A stretch of DNA of 7,188 bases from Solirubrobacterales bacterium (lineage in GTDB: Bacteria > Actinomycetota > Thermoleophilia > Solirubrobacterales > Solirubrobacteraceae). Under the pieces are notes generated by a model. The model made no database searches, was not told the DNA's origin, and worked only from the letters and a program-made list of their open reading frames with translations. A program made the translations under genes and the position numbers. Numbering within the stretch: position 1 is the stretch's first letter; each line of letters starts with the position of its first letter. Positions 1 through 4,520 of this stretch are shown here, piece after piece. The stretch covers positions 1 through 7,188 of the forward strand of contig JAPLCH010000194.1 in assembly GCA_026392325.1 (NCBI GenBank), written 5' to 3'.

Positions 1-480
1 CGGGACACCCTTGACCGGACTTGGGTCAAGCTCGACAACGTATGGAACGTTGGTGTTCCAGTTGCCTAGGGCGCCGAGCGCGTCAGTCGCACCTGCCACG
101 ACACCGGCCGTGTAACCGGACGCGTAACCGGCCTTCTGACCGGCGGCCTGCCCTGCTGCTTCGCCGGCACGCTTGCCGATCACGAGGCCCTGTGCCTTGC
201 CAATCCGCTGACCTTGGGCGTTGCCTGAAGCCTGACCAGCGGCCTGCCCTGCGGCATTGCCGCTCTGCTGGCCCGAGGCGTAACCCGTGTCGTAGATCGC
301 CTGGTACTTGGCCTTGCCCTTGTCGTACTGAGCGCCCTTAACTGACTCGCCGAGGAAGAACCCGCCGACTCCAACGAGCAATGCGATTACTCCGGCTATT
401 GCCCAAAACTTCCCGCCTGGCTTTCCTGATGATGCTGTTCCCGGGGTGTCCGGGGTTGGTGTGTCTGAACCTGTACTCAA
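1..480 (-). CDS. Membrane-anchored protein with a 17-fold Gly-x-x-x tetrad array (partial, 3' end off the window)
   Basis: This is an open frame of 160 codons reaching the left edge, beginning with TTG at 480-478. The start is chosen because a TAGGAGG Shine-Dalgarno lies 7 bases upstream. Residues 1-24 are rich in Ser, Thr, Pro, Asp and Gly. Residues 25-44 (FWAIAGVIALLVGVGGFFLG) form one hydrophobic membrane segment without a clear signal-peptidase site, so it probably stays as an anchor. Residues 45-65 are polar with several Lys. From Gly66 to Gly130 glycine occurs at every fourth residue without exception (17 glycines); the tetrads are mostly Gln/Asn/Lys/Tyr-Ala-Ala/Ser-Gly, as in GQAAGQASG. 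Residues 131-160 leave the pattern (NWNTNVPYVVELDPSP) and seem to begin another small domain. The orientation of the anchor is not clear from charges. It lies 164 bases downstream of mscL on the same strand but has its own ribosome-binding site. I do not recognise a named family; the role is unknown. The frame is supported by its start signal and regular protein pattern; the plus-strand frame over it is a shadow. Confidence 0.85.
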   Translation of the reverse strand, partial: MSTGSDTPTPDTPGTASSGKPGGKFWAIAGVIALLVGVGGFFLGESVKGAQYDKGKAKYQAIYDTGYASGQQSGNAAGQAAGQASGNAQGQRIGKAQGLVIGKRAGEAAGQAAGQKAGYASGYTAGVVAGATDALGALGNWNTNVPYVVELDPSPVKGVP

Positions 481-487
481 GGTGTTT

Positions 488-493
488 CCTCCT
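488..493 (-). promoter_or_regulatory. Shine-Dalgarno AGGAGG for the glycine-array gene
   Basis: Read on the minus strand, AGGAGG is followed by AAACACC and then TTG. The 7-base spacing is ideal and decides the TTG start, since no ATG or GTG in this frame has comparable support. No convincing -35/-10 pair was found in the 164 bases between this gene and mscL. Confidence 0.85.
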
Positions 494-644
494 AAAAGAG
501 ACGCTCAAGAAATGTGAGCGAGTTGACTGATCTGAATGAGGATTGCGCCGAAAACACTCCAAGTCCTGCCCATGCAATGTTCGGTCTCAATCCATCAACG
601 GCTACTCAATCCGCGCTCCGCGCCAAGTGCCGCATCGCCCTGGC

Positions 645-1055
645 TCAGTTGTTTTTGCCTCTTAGAAGGTCCCGAATCTCAGTCAGCAGCTCCAAATCAG
701 TCGGCCCTGGTTCCTCAACTTCCCCAGCGATGTGCCGCAGGCGGTCCATCGGCTTGACAACGAAGAAGAAGACGGCAGCCATGATTGTCATAAACCCAAT
801 GAAGGCATCAATGAAGCTGCCGTAACGAAATACCGCGCTTCCGAGCTTGAAGGTCATTTGGGCAAAGTCAGGCTGGCCAAGGATCGCTCCAATCAGCGGG
901 CTGAGCAGGTCACTCACAAGGCTCTTCACCAACGCCGCAGCTGCGGCACCGACAACAACGGCGACCGCGAGGTCAACAACATTGCCACGCAACAGGAAGG
1001 ACCGGAATTCACCGAGGATCCCCGCCTTGGGTTTTGTTTGCTCAGCTGCCGGCAT
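645..1055 (-). CDS. mscL: Large-conductance mechanosensitive channel MscL
   Basis: The 136-residue product is a pore-forming inner-membrane channel that opens under membrane tension and releases solutes during hypo-osmotic shock; the family works as a homo-oligomer (usually pentamer). The N-terminal amphipathic helix and first membrane helix carry the family signature (GEFRSFLLRGNVVDLAVAVV, residues 15-34), with TM1 running to about residue 50. A short periplasmic loop with DF at 63-64 follows; TM2 is about 77-102 (YGSFIDAFIGFMTIMAAVFF). The conserved cytoplasmic helix LLTEIRDLL lies at 123-131. Length matches the usual 120-150 residues; about 14 residues precede the E. coli-like start of homology. 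The ATG at 1055 is the only choice because a TAG codon precedes it in frame. No Shine-Dalgarno is seen; a weak TACGTT box (1064-1069) 8 bases upstream could mean a leaderless mRNA. It is divergent from the secreted hydrolase. Confidence 0.97.
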   Translation of the reverse strand: MPAAEQTKPKAGILGEFRSFLLRGNVVDLAVAVVVGAAAAALVKSLVSDLLSPLIGAILGQPDFAQMTFKLGSAVFRYGSFIDAFIGFMTIMAAVFFFVVKPMDRLRHIAGEVEEPGPTDLELLTEIRDLLRGKNN

Positions 1056-1102
1056 CTAAGTGGAACGTAGGACCGGAGGCGGCGGATTTTGAGTTCATCC
1101 CA

Positions 1103-1115
1103 TGACACAGTGTCG
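1103..1115. promoter_or_regulatory. Palindrome GACACAGTGTC in the mscL/hydrolase divergent region (possible operator)
   Basis: The core at 1104-1114 is a perfect 5+1+5 inverted repeat. With one flanking base on each side (TGACACAGTGTCG) it matches 11 of 13 bases of a palindrome over the sulfatase -35 box at 4485-4497. It sits about 50 bases from the mscL start and about 80 bases from the hydrolase start. A regulatory role is inference; a site this short could occur by chance. Confidence 0.35.
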
Positions 1116-1176
1116 GGCTGCCGAGTCCGGTTCGCGTTTGGAGCCCTCGGAGAGTAGGGTTCCGCAAGTTCACCTT

Positions 1177-1184
1177 GGGAGGGG
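1177..1184 (+). promoter_or_regulatory. Shine-Dalgarno GGGAGGGG for the secreted hydrolase
   Basis: The purine-rich GGGAGGGG ends 7 bases before the ATG at 1192 and fixes that start. A possible -10 box TAGGGT lies at 1155-1160, giving a 5' leader of roughly 25 bases, but no -35 box resembling TTGACA is visible at the right spacing. Confidence 0.8.
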
Positions 1185-1191
1185 AAACTAA

Positions 1192-3741
1192 ATGACACGA
1201 AGCACGATCAGTTCCCGTCAACTATTGACGGGCGCAGCAGCAGCATTGCTCACTACGGCAACATTCATGGCGCTTACGCCAGGTCACTCAACCGCAGCTG
1301 GCACGACGACAGTCACGGTCACCACCTCTGGCGCGGGACAGAAGGTGATCGCGACGAAGAAGGTCCTTCCGATCACTGTCAGCGCCACCGGTGTCTCCTC
1401 TGTGTCGGTTTCCGCTTCGCTTGTTCGTGCTGGAGTCACAAAGGCCCTCACATCAAGCTCCACAAGCGTCAGTATCAGCGGCGGCAAGGGCTCTGCAAAG
1501 CTCAAGCTCAGCTCAACCGGTCGTGCAGCCGTTGCCAAGTGCGGAGCAGCAAACATTGTGGTCACAGCAGGGTCGGTCACCACGACTGAGCCTCTTTACA
1601 TTGACTCAACAACCTGCGTGAAGCTTGCGCCGGCAGTTGACACTGCAACCGCTTCTCGATGTGACATCACTGACGCATCCGAATGCCTCTACCCATTCCC
1701 AAATGACTTCTTCACCACAGCCGACACAACAAAGGCGACCGGCAAGCGACTCAACTACAAGCTCCTCTCGATGCCAATCACGGTGCCGACATTGTTCGCC
1801 GGTCGCAAGTACTTCAATCCGGACGAGCTGAACAAGTTCGACGGCTTCAGCCCCGGCTCAATGCTCATCACACACGTCGCAGGGCTCTCTTCCAACGCAG
1901 CCATCGCTGCCAGCGGAATGCCAACAGTGAACAACATTGGCAAGTACTCAGACGCAAACCAGGCAGCGGTCCTCATTGACGCGGCAACCGGAGTACGTCA
2001 ACCCCTCTGGGCAGAGGACGGACAGGGCTACACCGACGCGACAATCGACAAGGTTGCCACCACTCCGGCAGACAGCGCGAACCTGATCATCCACCCAGCG
2101 AAGAACCTGCTGGACGGCCACCGCTACATTGTCGCGCTGCGCAACCTCAAGACCGCATCCGGAACAGCAATTCCAGCCAGCGACGGGTTCCGCCTCTATC
2201 GCGACCGCCTTGTAACCAAGAGCAGCGTTGTCGAGTCACGTCGAACCCACCTTGAAGACCTCTTCACAGCCCTCAAGGCCGCTGGCATCACGCGGTCAAG
2301 CCTGAACCTCACATGGGACTTCACCGTTGCAAGCACGCGCAGCCTTTCTGAGCGTGCACTGAAGATCAGGAATGACGCCTTCGCGAAGCTGGGCGACACG
2401 ACGATGGCAGACAATGTGATCCAGGGCAGCTCACCGGTCTGGCACATCACCACCGTGACCGACAGTCCGAGCGACGCGGATTCCATCCGAACGATTGACG
2501 GAACAATTGAGGTGCCGTGCTACCTGACCTCAGCCAACTGCGCGACGGGCGGCAAGTTCAACTACGGCTCCGACGGACTGCCTGCGCAGCCCACTGGCAG
2601 CAAGCAGCTCGCCAAGTTCCGTTGCACCATCCCGCAGAGTTCAACCGACGGCGGCGGGCCAATGTACATGACCCTCTACGGCCACGGACTGTTTGGCTCA
2701 ATCAACGAGGTTGGGTCCCGCAATGTTCGTCAGTTCGGAAATGAAAACCGAATGGTCGTTTGCGGCAGCAACTGGAGCGGCATGGCGAGTGACGGCGACT
2801 TCGGCCCTGAAGACGACACGATCACTGCAAGCAGCGTCCTTGGCGACCTGTCCAACATGGCCAAAATCTCTGACCGACTTCAGCAGGGGTATCTGAACTT
2901 CATGTATCTCGGCCGGGCTCTCGCGCATTCGAGCGGCCTTACCACCGACGCTGCCTTTTCCGTCACCAACAATGGACACAGCGCCTCGTACAACACTGGG
3001 TACATCACCTACTACGGCAACAGCCAGGGCGGAATTGCCGGAGGTGGGCTGACCGCACTGTCACCTGACATCACCCGTTCCGTGCTCTACGTGGGAGCGA
3101 TGAACTACTCAATGCTGCTTCCACGTTCCACGGACTTCGATGATTTCAAGCCGTACTTCTATCCCATCTACACCAAGCTCAACCAGCGCCCTCTGCTGTT
3201 TGGCCTGATGCAGATCTCATGGGATCGAGGCGAGCCGGACGGATACGCGAACCACATCACCAGCGACCCGCTGCCGAACACTCCTCTCAAGCATGTGACG
3301 ATGGAGATGAGCTTCGGTGACCACCAGGTCTCGAACGTCGCGACGCTTGTTGAAGCACGAACTCTGGGGCTCAAGGTCCGCCAGCCATACCTCGATTCGG
3401 GCCGTGACACGACCGGCGCAGCAAACCCATGGGGCCTCACAACCCTCGGGGCAATGCCGCTGAGTGACAACGGCTTGGTTGTCTGGGACATTGGTCCCAT
3501 GCGCTACCCAGCAGACCCGGCACCTTGCCGCGTTCGGACTGAGCAGACGTTCTGCGGAACTCCTGCTCCGCCAACGGACAACGAGCCAAACCGCGTTGGT
3601 GGGGATCCGCATGACCACAACATCCGCACGATGGCGACACTCCGTCATCAGATCGCCGAATACATAAAGCCAAATGGCCATCTGATCAACGTCTGCGGCC
3701 TGCTGCCTTGCTACGGCGGCGCCTTCACCGGCACGCCGTAG
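1192..3741 (+). CDS. Large secreted alpha/beta-hydrolase-like protein with N-terminal beta domain
   Basis: The 849-residue product has a Sec signal peptide: Arg3 and Arg9, a hydrophobic core at about 11-28, and cleavage near S33-T-A-A36. Residues 37-150 are Thr/Ser/Val-rich and look like a beta-sandwich. A conserved-looking segment follows (CLYPFPNDFF, 165-174; HRYIVALRNL, 310-319; WDF, 375-377), a pattern I associate with uncharacterised actinobacterial exported proteins and, more distantly, with Lipase_bact_N-type lipases. The C-terminal half has alpha/beta-hydrolase landmarks: YGHGLFGS at 496-503 (candidate oxyanion loop), GNSQGG at 609-614 with Ser611 as probable nucleophile, FGDHQV at 708-713 with Asp710 as probable acid, and DPHDH at 805-809 with His807 or His809 as base. 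Cysteines at 117, 142, 157 and 165 and two C-terminal pairs could form disulfides. The substrate is unknown; an esterase or lipase role on an extracellular ester is likely. It is convergent with tetR and divergent from mscL. Confidence 0.85.
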   Translation: MTRSTISSRQLLTGAAAALLTTATFMALTPGHSTAAGTTTVTVTTSGAGQKVIATKKVLPITVSATGVSSVSVSASLVRAGVTKALTSSSTSVSISGGKGSAKLKLSSTGRAAVAKCGAANIVVTAGSVTTTEPLYIDSTTCVKLAPAVDTATASRCDITDASECLYPFPNDFFTTADTTKATGKRLNYKLLSMPITVPTLFAGRKYFNPDELNKFDGFSPGSMLITHVAGLSSNAAIAASGMPTVNNIGKYSDANQAAVLIDAATGVRQPLWAEDGQGYTDATIDKVATTPADSANLIIHPAKNLLDGHRYIVALRNLKTASGTAIPASDGFRLYRDRLVTKSSVVESRRTHLEDLFTALKAAGITRSSLNLTWDFTVASTRSLSERALKIRNDAFAKLGDTTMADNVIQGSSPVWHITTVTDSPSDADSIRTIDGTIEVPCYLTSANCATGGKFNYGSDGLPAQPTGSKQLAKFRCTIPQSSTDGGGPMYMTLYGHGLFGSINEVGSRNVRQFGNENRMVVCGSNWSGMASDGDFGPEDDTITASSVLGDLSNMAKISDRLQQGYLNFMYLGRALAHSSGLTTDAAFSVTNNGHSASYNTGYITYYGNSQGGIAGGGLTALSPDITRSVLYVGAMNYSMLLPRSTDFDDFKPYFYPIYTKLNQRPLLFGLMQISWDRGEPDGYANHITSDPLPNTPLKHVTMEMSFGDHQVSNVATLVEARTLGLKVRQPYLDSGRDTTGAANPWGLTTLGAMPLSDNGLVVWDIGPMRYPADPAPCRVRTEQTFCGTPAPPTDNEPNRVGGDPHDHNIRTMATLRHQIAEYIKPNGHLINVCGLLPCYGGAFTGTP

Positions 3742-3753
3742 CTGTTCGGTTGC

Positions 3754-3772
3754 GCCGGGCCTTCAGCCCGGC
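3754..3772. terminator. GC-rich hairpin after the hydrolase stop (possible terminator)
   Basis: A perfect 7-bp stem (GCCGGGC/GCCCGGC) with loop CTTCA starts 12 bases after the hydrolase stop. No T-tract follows on either strand, so it is not a classical intrinsic terminator. Its place between two convergent genes fits transcript ending or 3'-end protection in both directions. Confidence 0.5.
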
Positions 3773-3784
3773 CTCCTGCTCCAA

Positions 3785-3820
3785 CTGAATCCTTCGAGGC
3801 CTAGGCCTTGAGGGATTCGG
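3785..3820. repeat. 36-bp imperfect palindrome spanning the tetR stop codon
   Basis: The two 18-base halves meet between 3802 and 3803. All 18 positions can pair if three G-T wobbles are allowed (3786/3819, 3793/3812, 3796/3809). The centre AGGCCTAGGCCT (3797-3808) is a perfect 12-bp palindrome, and the tetR stop (3801-3803) lies in it. As RNA it folds into a long stem closed by a CUAG loop. The last five sense codons of tetR plus two bases of a sixth lie in the right half. No T-tract follows on either strand. A terminator or mRNA-stability role at the convergent junction is likely. Confidence 0.6.
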
Positions 3821-4442
3821 AGAAGAGCGTCCGCGCCCAGATCGCATGCACCGTGTTGAGGACCACCTCGAGGTCCTCCTGAGGATGACGGCCAAGTGCG
3901 CGGAGCAGGTACCGCTCATTCATCGCATTCAGCGCTTCAGCCATGGCCTGCGGGTCAGGAACGTCAACAATCCCAGCCTCCACGAGGCCACGAATGGCAT
4001 TCCCCGCCTCTGCCGAGAAGTGCAGCAGGAAGCCCTCGTACGCAACCTCAAGTTCGGCGTTCTCAACTGCGGCGTCGGCTACGCCCTTGAGCAGCGGGCC
4101 ATGTTCTGCGAAGAAACCAACGACCTGGGCCAGTGAGTCCCTCACCAGATCCGAATTGGGTGCATCCAAACCACTCTTGGACGCAAGTCCATTCTCGGCG
4201 AAGTCGCTTGAAAGCGTAAGTACATCCTCTGCCAAATTCGTCACGAGCTCAATCACAACCGCCGAAAGGCTGTCGAAGTGGCGATAGAAGATCGTGCGGG
4301 ACAGGTTGGCTTTCTCCATGACCGACTCAACTGAGAGTTCACGGAAAGGCTGGTTCCGGAGCAGTTCGCTCGTGGCGCCAATAATGGCCTGGCGGGACTC
4401 CGCCGCAGTCTGCCTTTGACGTCCTTCTGGAGTCGCTGCCAT
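3801..4442 (-). CDS. TetR/AcrR-family transcriptional regulator, EthR-like
   Basis: The 213-residue product is a cytoplasmic ligand-responsive DNA-binding protein, most often a repressor acting as a dimer. The N-terminal TetR domain spans about 15-62; the helix-turn-helix is residues 37-56, ending in the family signature LSRTIFYRHF. The rest is an all-helical ligand and dimer domain. Its C-terminal part (ALNAMNERYLL at 170-180, then HAIWARTLF at 199-207) resembles EthR of Mycobacterium tuberculosis (LNLMNER, IWVTSIY). In EthR the asparagines of that LNLMNER segment contact ligands; the equivalents here are Asn172 and Asn175. The start ATG at 4442 lacks a Shine-Dalgarno but has TAAGAT 6 bases upstream, suggesting a leaderless mRNA. 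It is divergent from the sulfatase (78-bp gap), its likely target, and convergent with the hydrolase. The inducer is unknown. Confidence 0.95.
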   Translation of the reverse strand: MAATPEGRQRQTAAESRQAIIGATSELLRNQPFRELSVESVMEKANLSRTIFYRHFDSLSAVVIELVTNLAEDVLTLSSDFAENGLASKSGLDAPNSDLVRDSLAQVVGFFAEHGPLLKGVADAAVENAELEVAYEGFLLHFSAEAGNAIRGLVEAGIVDVPDPQAMAEALNAMNERYLLRALGRHPQEDLEVVLNTVHAIWARTLFSESLKA

Positions 4443-4448
4443 GGACCG

Positions 4449-4454
4449 ATCTTA
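4449..4454 (-). promoter_or_regulatory. Probable -10 box TAAGAT of the tetR promoter (leaderless)
   Basis: On the minus strand TAAGAT is followed by CGGTCC and then the tetR ATG. The 6-base distance places transcription initiation at the start codon, as in actinobacterial leaderless genes with TANNNT boxes. No good -35 box was found. Confidence 0.45.
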
Positions 4455-4483
4455 CAGCAGCCTCAGAAATACACCGCAGTCTG

Positions 4484-4513
4484 TTGACACCGCGTCGCAA
4501 GGCGAGGTATCTT
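4484..4513 (+). promoter_or_regulatory. Sigma70/SigA-type promoter of the sulfatase gene (leaderless)
   Basis: A consensus -35 TTGACA (4484-4489) and -10 TATCTT (4508-4513) are separated by 18 bases. The ATG at 4521 is only 7 bases after the -10 box, so transcription should begin at or within a base or so of the start codon. There is no properly spaced Shine-Dalgarno (GAGG at 4504-4507 is too far away), which agrees with leaderless translation. Confidence 0.7.
4485..4497. promoter_or_regulatory. Candidate TetR operator overlapping the sulfatase -35 box
   Basis: GACACCGCGTC (4486-4496) is an inverted repeat around a central C with one mismatched pair; with flanks it reads TGACACCGCGTCG. It overlaps the last four bases of TTGACA, so a bound protein would block the promoter. 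The site resembles the palindrome at 1103-1115. Assignment to the adjacent TetR protein is inference; many TetR operators are longer than this. Confidence 0.35.
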
Positions 4514-4520
4514 TGTGTGC

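Noticed and set aside
21..341. Plus-strand Arg/Pro-rich open frame over the glycine array
   Set aside because: It is the shadow of the repetitive minus-strand coding sequence, which has a Shine-Dalgarno, a membrane helix and a regular repeat.
586..612. Direct repeat CTCAATCC (586-593 and 605-612) between mscL and the glycine-array gene
   Set aside because: Two 8-base copies without symmetry or promoter context are too weak to call a site.
1064..1069. TACGTT as a leaderless -10 box for mscL
   Set aside because: The hexamer is a poor match, sits 8 bases from the ATG and has no -35 partner; it is mentioned in the mscL entry but not listed as a promoter.
514..1070. Plus-strand open frames across the mscL region
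   Set aside because: They are antisense to a clear mscL and their translations have no domain-like pattern.
3217..3681. Minus-strand open frame of 154 codons inside the hydrolase gene
   Set aside because: Composition is that of an antisense shadow and the opposite strand encodes a coherent secreted hydrolase.
4471..4493. Direct repeat ACACCGC (4471-4477 and 4487-4493) in the tetR/sulfatase gap
   Set aside because: TetR-family dimers normally use inverted repeats, and a 7-base direct repeat is likely by chance.
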